Of a stretch of 64,000 bases of DNA, positions 7,996 through 17,088 are shown piece after piece. Each line of letters starts with the position of its first letter. Position 1 is the first letter of the stretch. Both the position numbers and the translations under genes were made by a program. Location: positions 1 through 64,000 of the forward strand of contig NZ_BDAY01000005.1 in NCBI RefSeq assembly GCF_001612685.1. The letters run 5' to 3'. The notes beneath the pieces are model-generated. The model searched no databases. It was not told the origin of the DNA and was given only the letters and a program-made list of their open reading frames with translations. This stretch comes from Nocardia altamirensis NBRC 108246 (GTDB lineage Bacteria; Actinomycetota; Actinomycetes; Mycobacteriales; Mycobacteriaceae).

Positions 7996-9003
7996 ATGTC
8001 CACACGACGATTCCGCATGCCAGGCCTCGGTCGCATCGGCGTCGCACTGGTCGCCGCGGCGGTCAGCCTGCCGATCCTCGTGGCCTGCGGCAACAGTTCC
8101 AGCACAACCGATTCCGCACCGTCGGCGGCCGACGCGGCGAGCTTCCCGCGCACGCTCGACACCGTGATGGGGCAGGTGACGATCCCGCATGCGCCCAAGC
8201 GCGTTGTCGTACTCGACACCGCCGAACTCGATTCGGTGACCCTGCTCGGCATCAAGCCGGTCGGTGCGGTGCTCCCGCACACCAAGTCGCGCGGCGGCTT
8301 CCCCGACTACCTCGCCGACAAGGTCGGTCCGGCAACCGATGTCGGCCCGCTGCTCGAGCCGAACCTGGAGCGCATCGCCTCACTCAAGCCCGATCTGATC
8401 CTGTCGTCGAAGGTCAGGCACGAGAAGATCTACAGCAAGCTCAGCGGCATCGCACCCACCGTCTTCACCGAAACCACCGGCGGCCCATGGAAAGCCAACC
8501 TGGCCGTGCACGCCAAGGCGCTCGGGCTCGATCAGCAGGCCGCCGACGCGCTGAAGAACTACGAGAACCGCGCGCACGACCTCGGCGCCGCGATAAAGGC
8601 GAAAAACGGCACGCTGCCAACGGTTTCGGTGGTCCGCTTCATGGCGGGACCGACGCGGCTCTACCTGAACACCTCCTTCAGCGGCGTCGTGCTCGACGAC
8701 ATCGGCCTGCCGCGGCCCGCCTCCCAGGTCGCCACTGACCCGAAGAAGACCATGAAGGACGTCAGCCCGGAGCAGGTCGACCAGGCCGACGCGAACCTGA
8801 TCTTCATTGCCACCGTCGACGACCCGGGCAAGACGGAAAAGGGCGCGGTCACCACCAGCCCGATCTGGCGTGATCTGGCCGCGGTGAAGGACGGCAAGGC
8901 CATCGACGTGTCGGACGAGATCTGGATGTCCGGCATCGGTGTGCAGGCCGCCGACAAGATGCTCGCCGACGTGGCGAAGGCGACCGGCGTGGAGCAGAAG
9001 TAG
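7996..9003 (+). CDS. Siderophore-binding lipoprotein (FecB-type SBP)
   Basis: 335-aa extracytoplasmic iron-siderophore receptor of an ABC importer. The signal peptide ends in the lipobox LVAC with Cys 31. After it come the class III features: IPHAPKRVVVLDTAELDSVTLLG (residues about 57-79), LEPNLERIASLKPDLILSS, and the C-terminal SPIWRDLAAVKDGKAIDVSD. A GAGGA ribosome binding site precedes the ATG. It is the first gene behind the iron box and ends 2 bp before the ATP-grasp gene, which ties it to the siderophore made by the following genes. No permease or ATPase belongs to this operon, so it must use a transporter encoded elsewhere. Confidence 0.88.
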   Translation: MSTRRFRMPGLGRIGVALVAAAVSLPILVACGNSSSTTDSAPSAADAASFPRTLDTVMGQVTIPHAPKRVVVLDTAELDSVTLLGIKPVGAVLPHTKSRGGFPDYLADKVGPATDVGPLLEPNLERIASLKPDLILSSKVRHEKIYSKLSGIAPTVFTETTGGPWKANLAVHAKALGLDQQAADALKNYENRAHDLGAAIKAKNGTLPTVSVVRFMAGPTRLYLNTSFSGVVLDDIGLPRPASQVATDPKKTMKDVSPEQVDQADANLIFIATVDDPGKTEKGAVTTSPIWRDLAAVKDGKAIDVSDEIWMSGIGVQAADKMLADVAKATGVEQK

Positions 9004-9005
9004 CA

Positions 9006-10196
9006 ATGCGGCTCTACCTGCTTGCCCTCAATCCCACCGACTCGGTCTCCGACGGGTACCTGCCCGCGGCCGCCGCGCTCGGTCTCGACGTCACGATCCT
9101 GACCGATCAGCCCGCGGCGCATCGGCTGCGGCACCCCGATATTCCGGCCGTGCGCTGCGACGTGCGCAATGTCGAGGCGGTCATTGCCACCATCGCCGGA
9201 TTGCCTGACCCGGACGCGATTTTCAGCAACAGCGATCATCTGCAGACCACGGCCGCGCTGGCCGCCGCCTACTTCGAGCTGCCGGGCAAGGACTGGCGAG
9301 TGACGTTGCGGGCGAAGAACAAAGCGCAGATGCGCCGCCATCTCGCCGCCGCCGGACTGGACACCGTGTGGAGCACCGAGCTGACGCCGCACCAGGATCC
9401 GGCCGAGCTCGCCGCACTCGACGTGCCGTTTCCGTGCGTGGTCAAACCGCGCGAGGGCGTGGCGAGCGAGAACGTGGTGATGGTCGAGCGGCCGGACGAT
9501 CTGATCCTGTGCTGCAAGCAGATTCGGGAGCGGGTGCCCGACGTCACCCTGGTCGTCGAGGAATACCTCATCGGCGACTTGCACACGCTGGAAACACTGG
9601 GTGACGGCATCCAGCGCACCGTGCTCGGCGGCTTCCGCACCACCCTGTCGGCGCCGCCGCACTTCATCGAGCTGCGCCACACCTTCACCCCGGCGCATCC
9701 CGAATCGGTGACGACGCAGGTACTCACCCAACTCGATGCGCTCGGCGTCGGATTCGGCGCCTGCCACACCGAATTCGTGGTGCACGATGACCGGGCCAGG
9801 CTCATCGAGGTCAACTACCGCAGCATCGGCGATCAATGCGATCTGATGTTGCAGCAGTTGCTCGGCATCGCGTTGTTCGAGCGCATCCTGCGCACCTACC
9901 TCGGTGAGCAGCTGCCGGATGATCTCGGCCTGCGGACCGACGGCGCCGGGCGCATCGACCACATCTGCGCATCCGGTTCCGGCACATTGACTTCCCGGCC
10001 CGAGGCCGTCGACACCGTCGTGGACGGTGTCGGCCTCACCTACCGTCCACTGCGCACACTCGGTGTGCAGCAAGCGCTCTCGCACACCAACCGGGACTAC
10101 GTCGGCGTGCTGCGGGCGATCGGCACCGACACCGCGGCGGTCGATCGAGTGGCGGAGCAGTTCCTCGCGGCCCAGCGCTGGGAGATCACGCTGTGA
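9006..10196 (+). CDS. ATP-grasp ligase, PvsA-like (siderophore assembly)
   Basis: 396-aa ATP-grasp enzyme that should join a carboxylate to an amine through an acyl phosphate. Visible features are the lysines of the ATP site (RAKNKAQMRRHL near 100-111 and CVVKPREGVASENV near 145), VVEEYLIGDLHTLE near 180-195, and the metal-binding region RLIEVNYRSIGDQCDL near 262. Length fits PvsA of vibrioferrin biosynthesis (about 400 aa), and the position directly before the first NIS synthetase matches pvsA-pvsB. In vibrioferrin this step is thought to join alanine and 2-oxoglutarate; the substrates here are inferred. The stop overlaps the next start (GTGA). Confidence 0.82.
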   Translation: MRLYLLALNPTDSVSDGYLPAAAALGLDVTILTDQPAAHRLRHPDIPAVRCDVRNVEAVIATIAGLPDPDAIFSNSDHLQTTAALAAAYFELPGKDWRVTLRAKNKAQMRRHLAAAGLDTVWSTELTPHQDPAELAALDVPFPCVVKPREGVASENVVMVERPDDLILCCKQIRERVPDVTLVVEEYLIGDLHTLETLGDGIQRTVLGGFRTTLSAPPHFIELRHTFTPAHPESVTTQVLTQLDALGVGFGACHTEFVVHDDRARLIEVNYRSIGDQCDLMLQQLLGIALFERILRTYLGEQLPDDLGLRTDGAGRIDHICASGSGTLTSRPEAVDTVVDGVGLTYRPLRTLGVQQALSHTNRDYVGVLRAIGTDTAAVDRVAEQFLAAQRWEITL

Positions 10197-11986
10197 GCGG
10201 GCTTGCGAGCGAACCGGCAAGAGGCAGCGCTAGCGCCGCCGTGTCGTCCGAGGTGGACGAGCACGAACAGTATTTGGTGTTCCGGGTGCTCGCGGCCATG
10301 CTGCGCGAGGATGTGCTCGGGCTGCGCACCCGCAGCTCCGAGGTGGTCCGGGCCGACGGCCGGTGGTTGCGGCTCGCGGCAAGCACCGAGCACGATGTCG
10401 ACGCACTGCTGCTCCCGGTGACATCGGATGGGTTCCTCTGCGCGGACACAGCCAGGCTTCCGTTGCTCGTGCGCGAGTCCGATGGATCCGAATTACGCAG
10501 TGTGGCTGAGATTGTCGGCGCGCTCGCGACATTCGCGGATCCGGCTGATCGCGACGGGTTCCTCGGATTCGCCGCGGAGTGCGCACAGACGCTGGCGACC
10601 ATCCGGTTGCATGCCGCCACCCGGCAACAGATCTCGGAAACGCTCACCACGTTCTACGGCGACCGGCTCGACGGCTGGACCGGCCCGGCCACGTTGGCGT
10701 TCGACACACTGGCCGCCCGCCACGACCATCCCGTGTACCCGACCGCCCGGGCCCGGTCCGGGCTCAGCGAAGCGCAATTGCGTGCCTACACACCGGAATT
10801 CCATCCTCGGTTCGCACTGCGCTGGCTGGCGGTCCCCCAGGCTGCCGTCACCGTCGCGGGTGGCGTCGACTTCCCGCCGTACTGGCCGACACCGGACCGG
10901 CTCGGTGCCCCGCACCTGGCCGAAAGCCACCTCCTGCTGCCGATCCACCCGTTGACCGTCGGCGCCGCGCTCGATGCGGCGCTGCACGAGCTGGATCTGC
11001 ACGCCGATTCCGTGCTATTGGACCAGCCGTACCTCGAGGTGATTCCGACACTGTCGACCCGGACGGTCGCGCTCGCCGCCGACCCGGCCGAACATCTCAA
11101 GCTGCCTTTGGCCACCGCAACACTCGGACAGCGCAACGTGCGCACGATCAAGACACGGACCCTGGTCGACGGCGCACTCTGCCAGCGGCTGCTCGAAACC
11201 GTCATCGCCAGGGAACCGCGCTTCCGCCATACGATTCTGCTGGCTGACGAGAGCACGTACGCCCATGCCGGACACGAGTTGCTCGCGGTGCTGCGGCGCC
11301 GCTATCCCGCCGAGCTGGACGGCGGCGTTGTCGTGCCGATGGCGGCGCTGCTCAGCCTGGCCGGTGATGATCGCCGGGTTGTCGACCATCTCGCCGACCG
11401 GTTCTACGACGGCGACCCGATCGCACTGTTCGATGCCTGGCTCACTCTGCTCTTCGATTGGCAGACAACCCTTTTCGGATACGGTATCGCGCTGGAATCG
11501 CATCAGCAGAACATCTCGCTGGTGCTGGACACCGACGGCGGAGCGACCCGCATGCGGATGGTGTTCAAGGACAACGACACCGCACGCGTGCACACCGAAC
11601 GGGTGCATGCCCGGCTCGGCGGCGAACCACCGAGGTTCACCGATCCGCGCATCAATGTCGACGACGATCGCGCGCTCACCGATCTGTTCAGCACGATCAC
11701 CATGCACCTGTGTGCGGGCTCCTACGCGTTCGAGCTGGCCAGGCTCGGCCACGCGCCGCTGCCGAAACTGCTCCTGCTCGTTCGCGATCGGCTCGAGCAG
11801 GCGATCGGCCGGGTCGGCAACGCCGAACGGCTACGCGCGGAGGTGCTGGATGCGCCGACCCTGCCGGTGAAGGCGATGGTCAGCGCGGGAACGCTGTTCA
11901 GCAAGGAACGGTCCGGTGCGACCGACATCAACAAGCACTACACCGCGGGACCCAACTATCTGCGCACCCTCGGCGGTGCACAATGA
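10193..11986 (+). CDS. NIS siderophore synthetase (IucA/IucC family), PvsB-like
   Basis: 597 aa. NRPS-independent synthetases adenylate a carboxylate, typically citrate, and condense it with an amine or alcohol. Family blocks are present: HPVYPTARARSG (about 184-195), LLPIHPLTV (about 250), the ATP-site segment STRTV...LKLPLATATLGQRNVRTI (about 285-325), LESHQQNISLVLD (about 435), and FKDNDTARVH (about 460). The FhuF/C-terminal part follows. Starts at a GTG overlapping the ATP-grasp stop, and ends in an ATGA overlap with the exporter gene. Order matches pvsB. It most likely adds the second building block to a citryl intermediate, but which acid and amine it uses is an inference. Confidence 0.9.
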   Translation: MSGLASEPARGSASAAVSSEVDEHEQYLVFRVLAAMLREDVLGLRTRSSEVVRADGRWLRLAASTEHDVDALLLPVTSDGFLCADTARLPLLVRESDGSELRSVAEIVGALATFADPADRDGFLGFAAECAQTLATIRLHAATRQQISETLTTFYGDRLDGWTGPATLAFDTLAARHDHPVYPTARARSGLSEAQLRAYTPEFHPRFALRWLAVPQAAVTVAGGVDFPPYWPTPDRLGAPHLAESHLLLPIHPLTVGAALDAALHELDLHADSVLLDQPYLEVIPTLSTRTVALAADPAEHLKLPLATATLGQRNVRTIKTRTLVDGALCQRLLETVIAREPRFRHTILLADESTYAHAGHELLAVLRRRYPAELDGGVVVPMAALLSLAGDDRRVVDHLADRFYDGDPIALFDAWLTLLFDWQTTLFGYGIALESHQQNISLVLDTDGGATRMRMVFKDNDTARVHTERVHARLGGEPPRFTDPRINVDDDRALTDLFSTITMHLCAGSYAFELARLGHAPLPKLLLLVRDRLEQAIGRVGNAERLRAEVLDAPTLPVKAMVSAGTLFSKERSGATDINKHYTAGPNYLRTLGGAQ

Positions 11987-13179
11987 CCGTCACCGCGTCG
12001 AAATCCGCTGACCCGCAGGAGGGTACGAATCGGCGGGTGTACACGGTGGCGGGCTGCTACTTCGTTGCCTCGTTCGCCGCGCTCGGCCTGCCGCCGTACT
12101 TCACGGCGATGCTGCCGGAGCTGGGTGATCCGACCGCGCGGTGGGCAGGGCTGCTGTATGTCGTGCCGACCGTCTTCGGTGGACTCGGTGCGCCGTTGTG
12201 GGGCAAACTCGCCGATCGATTCGGGCGCAAGAAGTTGCTGCTGCGTGCCCAATTGGGGCTCGCGGTGGCCTTCGTACTGGCAGGTCTTGCCGATTCGATT
12301 CCGGTGTTCACCGCGGCGCTGGTGCTGCAGGGCGTGCTCGGCGGCACGTTCGCGGCATCGAACGGCTATCTCGGTGCGGCACTGCGCGGCCCGGCATTGA
12401 CGCGGGCGCTCACGCTGCTCCAGCTCAGTGCCCGTGCCGCTTTGGTTTTCGCGCCGATCGTGGTCGGCCTGCTCTCGGAGTGGCTTTCGCCGCATCGTCA
12501 GTACATCGTGCTCGCCTTGCTGCCGTTGTCGGCGGCGCTGCTCCTGCTCTGGCTGCCAGAGCCGGAGGCGAGCGAGGACAGCGTCAAGAAGAACGGAACC
12601 GACGGCGCCGCACCGGATCCACGGCCGTTGCGTGCGTTGTTCGCACTCGAGTTCACCGTCGTGTTCGCCACCGTCGTCTCGTTTCCCTATCTCGTCGCAC
12701 TGGTCGGGGCCAGGCTGCCCGATCTGCCCGCGGCGGCGGCAGGCCTGTTGTTCGCACTACCGCATCTGGTCTATCTCCTTTCGGCGATGTCCTTGCAGCG
12801 TCGACTGCGGACCGGACCCTTACCGCCGGTCATCTTCGGATTCGCCTGTCTCGCAGTGGGACTGGCTGCCCACTGGGTGACCGACTCCCTGTTCGGATTC
12901 GTGATCGCCCGCCTCGTCCTCGGCATCGGCCTCACCCTGTGCCTGCTCGGCCGGAACATGCTGGCCTCCGACTGTGCCACCGGCAGAGCGCCGGGCGGCA
13001 TGTTCGGTTCGCTCGAATTCTTCGCCAAGGCCGGTGCGGTCGCCGCCGGCGTCGCGGCCACCGCGGTCAACCTGCGCTTCGGCCCGGCCGCGCCCGCACT
13101 GGTCGGTGGCCTCGCCGCCGTCGCCGCACTGACGGTCGCGCTGACCGTCGAAGTCCGCCAACGTCTTTCGCCCACATAA
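11983..13179 (+). CDS. MFS transporter, PvsC-like siderophore exporter
   Basis: 398-aa inner-membrane transporter with about 12 hydrophobic segments. The MFS loop signature GKLADRFGRKKLLL (residues about 72-85) lies between TM2 and TM3. A hydrophilic central loop (PEPEASEDSVKKNGTDGAAP, about 190-209) separates two six-helix halves. A longer open frame begins at 11458 but overlaps the NIS gene. The ATG at 11983 (ATGA overlap) is the real start. The position between two NIS synthetases matches pvsC, so export of the finished siderophore is the likely job. No sugar or drug transporter motif argues otherwise. Confidence 0.85.
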   Translation: MTVTASKSADPQEGTNRRVYTVAGCYFVASFAALGLPPYFTAMLPELGDPTARWAGLLYVVPTVFGGLGAPLWGKLADRFGRKKLLLRAQLGLAVAFVLAGLADSIPVFTAALVLQGVLGGTFAASNGYLGAALRGPALTRALTLLQLSARAALVFAPIVVGLLSEWLSPHRQYIVLALLPLSAALLLLWLPEPEASEDSVKKNGTDGAAPDPRPLRALFALEFTVVFATVVSFPYLVALVGARLPDLPAAAAGLLFALPHLVYLLSAMSLQRRLRTGPLPPVIFGFACLAVGLAAHWVTDSLFGFVIARLVLGIGLTLCLLGRNMLASDCATGRAPGGMFGSLEFFAKAGAVAAGVAATAVNLRFGPAAPALVGGLAAVAALTVALTVEVRQRLSPT

Positions 13180-13191
13180 CGGAGTAGTCAC

Positions 13192-14943
13192 ATGTCTTTG
13201 TCGAGCACATCGCTATCGTCCGTCCCCCGCCACGCACGCGCCGCCCTGCCGAATGCGGACGAAGTCGTCGCGCACACCCTGCTCAATTGCCTGCTGCGTG
13301 AGCTTTCCGGACCCGAACAGCAGGTGACGGTCACCGGCGATCAGCTGCTGCTGCGGCTGCCCCGCCGTGGCGTGCGTCTTCGGGTACGACTGCGGCGCAC
13401 CTCCCTGATCGGCGCGCATCGGTTCACCGGGCCGGTCACCGAATTCCGCGACGGCGCATGGGTCGACGTGGACTGGCAGCGCCTGGCCGCGCACATCCAT
13501 GACGAACTGACGCTGCACACCGGTGTGCACAACGACGAATTCCTCGAACAGGTCGCCTCCAGTCACCGCACGATCACCGCAACCATGGCTTCCCGCGGCA
13601 CCGGGCAGGCCCTCGCCGCCGCCGACTATCTGAGCTCGGAGCAGTCGCTGCTGTACGGTCACCGCTTCCATCCGACACCGAAGGCGCGCAGCGGCGATCC
13701 GGAGCTGTGGGAGCGTTATGCGCCGGAGAACGGTGGCGCGTTCGAGCTGCGGCTGCTTGCGGTGCGTTCGCATCTCATCGCCGAAGAATCCGCCGATCCG
13801 GACGCGGTCGCCGCCTTCGACCGGCTGTCGCCGGAGGTGCCCGCAGGCTATCGGCTGCTGCCCGCCCACCCGTGGCAATACGAACTGCTGCGGGACAATT
13901 CGGCATTGCGTAGTGCGTTCTCGCGCGGCGACATCATCGATCTCGGCACGAGCGAGCGGATGTTCGCCGCCACCGCTTCGGTGCGGACCCTCTACGACGG
14001 CGAGACCTTCCTCAAGTTCAGCCTCAACGTCCGAATCACCAACTGCCTGCGCAAGAACGCCAGCTACGAACTGTCCGGCGCGGTTGCGCTGACCGGCCTG
14101 CTTCGCGCGGTCTTCGACGATCTCGAGACTCGCTTCCCCGGGCACGGGATGCTGCGCGAACCCGCCTACCGCAGCATCGCGCTGCCGGGAGCGGACGGCA
14201 CCGCGGATCGCGCCCTGCTGGAAGGCTTCGGCGTGATCGTCCGCGAGGGCCTGTCCGCGCGGCTGCGCCCCGGCGTCACCGCGCTACTCGCCGCGGCGGT
14301 CGCGGACGAGTACTCGACCGGACCAGCGCAGATCTCGCCGCTGCTCGGTGACGGCGATGCCGAGGACGCATTGCGTTGGTGGACGGCGTATCTCGAATTG
14401 CTGATCCCGCCGGTCCTTGCCGCCTATTTCGACCACGGCGTCGTGCTGGAACCGCATCTGCAGAACGTCATCATCGGCGTCGATGGCGCGAACATGCCGG
14501 TGCAGGTGCTGTTCCGGGATCTGGAGGGCACCAAGCTGCTGCCGGAACACCATGCGGCGGCACTGGCCGGGCTGCTGCCCGAGGTCGGTTCGCGGATGTC
14601 CTACGACGCGCAGCAAGGTTGGGATCGAGTCGTCTACTGCTTGGTCGTCAACAACATCGCGGAAATGCTTGCCGCACTGGCGGACCGGCACCCGGAACTG
14701 GAAGCCAGGTTGTGGGCGCGCGTGCACGAGACGCTGGGCAACTACGCGAACGAATACGGGTGCCCGCCGCGCTTGGCCGCGCTGCTCGCCGGGGTTCCGG
14801 TGCCCGCCAAGGCCAACATGCTCACCAGGTGGGAGCGCAGGGCCGACCGCGACGCGGGTTACGTCCGGCTGCCATCGCCCTTCCCGCGTACCGAGTCACT
14901 TCAGGTGCGCAGCAACGCTTTCGACATGGAGGTGGTCCGATGA
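13192..14943 (+). CDS. NIS siderophore synthetase (IucA/IucC family), PvsD-like
   Basis: 583 aa, second NIS synthetase. Blocks seen: YGHRFHPTPKARSG (about 153-166), LLPAHPWQYE (about 222), TASVRTLYDGETFLKFSLN (about 262-280), ITNCLRKN, LEPHLQNVIIGVD (about 419), and FRDLEGTKLLPEHH (about 441). It has the more canonical HPWQ and FRD-type residues of the two enzymes. GGAG lies 11 nt before the ATG, and it is separated from the exporter by only 12 bp. Directly followed by the decarboxylase (ATGA overlap), as pvsD is by pvsE. In vibrioferrin PvsD is reported to form O-citryl-serine; the same first step is plausible here. Confidence 0.9.
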   Translation: MSLSSTSLSSVPRHARAALPNADEVVAHTLLNCLLRELSGPEQQVTVTGDQLLLRLPRRGVRLRVRLRRTSLIGAHRFTGPVTEFRDGAWVDVDWQRLAAHIHDELTLHTGVHNDEFLEQVASSHRTITATMASRGTGQALAAADYLSSEQSLLYGHRFHPTPKARSGDPELWERYAPENGGAFELRLLAVRSHLIAEESADPDAVAAFDRLSPEVPAGYRLLPAHPWQYELLRDNSALRSAFSRGDIIDLGTSERMFAATASVRTLYDGETFLKFSLNVRITNCLRKNASYELSGAVALTGLLRAVFDDLETRFPGHGMLREPAYRSIALPGADGTADRALLEGFGVIVREGLSARLRPGVTALLAAAVADEYSTGPAQISPLLGDGDAEDALRWWTAYLELLIPPVLAAYFDHGVVLEPHLQNVIIGVDGANMPVQVLFRDLEGTKLLPEHHAAALAGLLPEVGSRMSYDAQQGWDRVVYCLVVNNIAEMLAALADRHPELEARLWARVHETLGNYANEYGCPPRLAALLAGVPVPAKANMLTRWERRADRDAGYVRLPSPFPRTESLQVRSNAFDMEVVR

Positions 14944-16163
14944 TCGCGCTGACCGAACCGGTGCTGGCGAAGGTGAGGGCGCTGTCCGGCACCGAATTGC
15001 CTGCCTACCTCTACGATCTCGGCGCCTTGCGCGACCATGCCGCATTCGTTCGTGCGGCGCTGCCCGACGCGGTCGAGCTGTATTACGCCGCCAAGGCCAA
15101 TCCGGAGCCGGAAATCCTTGCCGCGCTCAGCGATATCGTCGACGGGTTCGAGGTGTCCTCGGGCGGCGAACTCGCCCACGTCGCCAAGGCCGTCCCGCAG
15201 CGGCCGTTGGCGTTCGGTGCGCCGGGCAAGACCCTCGACGAGCTGACCGCCGCGCTCGAGCACGGCGTGCACCGCATGCACGTGGAAAGCGCCACCGAGC
15301 TGCGCATGCTGGCCGCCCTGACGGCAAGTCGTCCGGCGGCCGCGCCGATCGGGGTGCTGCTCCGCGTCAATCTGGCCGTCGACGGCGGTGCGCTCGCCGA
15401 CAGTGCACTAGCCATGGGCGGCAGGCCGACCCCGTTCGGTCTCGATCCAGCTCAGGCCGACGCGCTGGCCGCCGAACTCGCGGACGGGCGGTATCCGGGT
15501 CTGCGCTGGCACGGTGTGCACGCCCACCTGGCCAGTGGGTTGGACGCCGCCGAACTCGTCGAGGTCGCGGCGTCGATCGTGAGCTGGTCGACCGCGCTCG
15601 CCGAACGCCATGGTGTCGAACTCGCCGAGGTCAATGTCGGCGGCGGGATGAACGTCGATTACACCACCCCGGCAAGCCGTTTCGATTGGCTTGCCTACGG
15701 CCGCGGTCTCGGCCGCATCGCCGAGGCCAACCCTGGACTGCGCTTGCGGATCGAGCCGGGCCGGGCGCTCACCGCGTATTGCGGGTGGTACGCCACCGAG
15801 GTGTTGGACGTGAAGCTCAGTCACGGAACGGAATTCGCGGTGGTCCGGGGTGGAACCCACCATCTGCGCACCCCGGCCACCAAGGGACACGACCAACCGT
15901 GCGCGATCGTTCCGGTCGACTCGTGGCCGCATCCGTGGCAACGGCCGACCGCCGGGCAGCAGCAGGTGACCGTGACCGGTCAGCTCTGCACGCCGAAAGA
16001 CCTTTTAGCACAGCATGTTGCCGCGCCAGGGCTGCGGGCAGGCGACCGCGTGGTGTTCGGACTCACCGGCGCGTACGCCTGGAACATCTCCCACCACGAC
16101 TTCCTGATGCACCCCTCGCCGACCTTCCATTTCCTTGGCGGTCTTCCGGTGGGAACCGTCTGA
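14940..16163 (+). CDS. PLP-dependent decarboxylase (fold type III), PvsE/SbnH-like
   Basis: 407-aa alanine-racemase-fold decarboxylase of the LysA/ornithine decarboxylase group. The PLP lysine is K52 in YYAAKANPEP. Other pocket elements are EVSSGGELAHV (about 72), HAHLASG (about 190), VNVGGGMNVDY (about 232), RIEPGRALTAY (about 265), and the C-terminal GAYAWNISHHDFLMHP. A longer frame from 14376 lies over the preceding gene; the ATGA overlap at 14940 fixes the start. PvsE decarboxylates a citryl-serine intermediate to the ethanolamine form, and SbnH decarboxylates a citryl-Dap intermediate. Context favours one of these over lysine biosynthesis. Confidence 0.85.
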   Translation: MIALTEPVLAKVRALSGTELPAYLYDLGALRDHAAFVRAALPDAVELYYAAKANPEPEILAALSDIVDGFEVSSGGELAHVAKAVPQRPLAFGAPGKTLDELTAALEHGVHRMHVESATELRMLAALTASRPAAAPIGVLLRVNLAVDGGALADSALAMGGRPTPFGLDPAQADALAAELADGRYPGLRWHGVHAHLASGLDAAELVEVAASIVSWSTALAERHGVELAEVNVGGGMNVDYTTPASRFDWLAYGRGLGRIAEANPGLRLRIEPGRALTAYCGWYATEVLDVKLSHGTEFAVVRGGTHHLRTPATKGHDQPCAIVPVDSWPHPWQRPTAGQQQVTVTGQLCTPKDLLAQHVAAPGLRAGDRVVFGLTGAYAWNISHHDFLMHPSPTFHFLGGLPVGTV

Positions 16164-16927
16164 TGTTGCGCCGCAACGAGGTCAAACGAAAGCTCGCCGA
16201 GGGCGGCACGGTGCACGGCCTGTTCTGCTCGACGCCCGCCCCGGCACTGGTCGAGATGATCGGTTGTGCCGGTTACGACTTCGTCATCATCGACGCCGAA
16301 CACACGCTGATCGATCCGCAGCAACTGGAGAACCTGATCCGCGCCGCGGAGGCGACCGGCTTGACCGCCTTTGTGCGGGTGCCGCCGGACGATCCCGGCG
16401 CGATCCTGCGGGCACTCGACGGCGGCGCGCTCGGCATCGTGGTTCCGCACGTCCGCAGCCGCGCCGATGTGGACGCGGCCATCCACGCCGCCTACTACGC
16501 GCCGGTGGGCATGCGATCGCTCGGCACCGGCCGCGCCGCCGGATTCGGCAGACTCGACCCAGTCGAGTACATCGCAACAGCCAATGCCGAGATCATGCTG
16601 ATCCCGCTGATCGAGGACGTCGAAGGAGTAGACGCCATCGAGGACATCCTGTCCGGTGGCAGCATCGACATGGTGCTACCCGGTCCCGCGGACCTCTCCC
16701 AATCCTATGGGCTGCCTTGGCAATTGACCCACCCGACGGTGCGCTCAGCAGTCGCAGGCCTACAGACCGCCTGCGCCACTCACAACGTGCCCTTCTGCGC
16801 GATCGCCCGCACCCCCGACCGCTACACACAATGGCGCAACGCCGGCGTCCGCGCCTTCAGCCTCGGCGACGCCAGCGACCTTGCCGCAGCCGCCCTACGC
16901 CACAACCTCACCGACCTCACCCCCTAA
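16163..16927 (+). CDS. HpcH/HpaI aldolase family protein, SbnG-like (probable siderophore citrate synthase)
   Basis: 254-aa TIM-barrel enzyme of the class II HpcH/HpaI aldolase family. Seen: VIIDAEHTLIDPQQL (about 42-56, with the family's Glu/His), FVRVPPDDPGAILRALDGGALGIVVPHV (about 70-97), LIPLIEDVEGV (metal-binding Glu, about 147) and LPGPADLSQSYG (about 172). The start overlaps the decarboxylase stop (TGATG). In staphyloferrin B clusters the homologue SbnG makes citrate from oxaloacetate and acetyl-CoA, and Xanthomonas xss clusters carry a similar gene. A dedicated citrate synthase is therefore the likely role. A catabolic aldolase is unlikely, given the coupling to the siderophore genes. 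Confidence 0.78.
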   Translation: MLRRNEVKRKLAEGGTVHGLFCSTPAPALVEMIGCAGYDFVIIDAEHTLIDPQQLENLIRAAEATGLTAFVRVPPDDPGAILRALDGGALGIVVPHVRSRADVDAAIHAAYYAPVGMRSLGTGRAAGFGRLDPVEYIATANAEIMLIPLIEDVEGVDAIEDILSGGSIDMVLPGPADLSQSYGLPWQLTHPTVRSAVAGLQTACATHNVPFCAIARTPDRYTQWRNAGVRAFSLGDASDLAAAALRHNLTDLTP

Positions 16928-17088
16928 GCAGTTGCGCAGCACCCGGGTCGGCAGCACGCATCGCGGCACCGTCCCCGAGCTGTTGCCGATCCACCGCACC
17001 CGCGGTAGTACCTGCCGAAGGCATGCTCCGCCGCCGGACGGCAGGCCATCAACCACCCCCTGGTCGCATGAGCGCGAAAACCTGCCGC

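Noticed and set aside
14417..16162. N-terminal extension of the aldolase frame
   Set aside because: Lies over the NIS and decarboxylase genes; the family N-terminus begins at 16163.
16928..17088. Terminator after the siderophore operon
   Set aside because: No stable hairpin was found in the 160-bp gap; transcription may end inside the convergent small gene.
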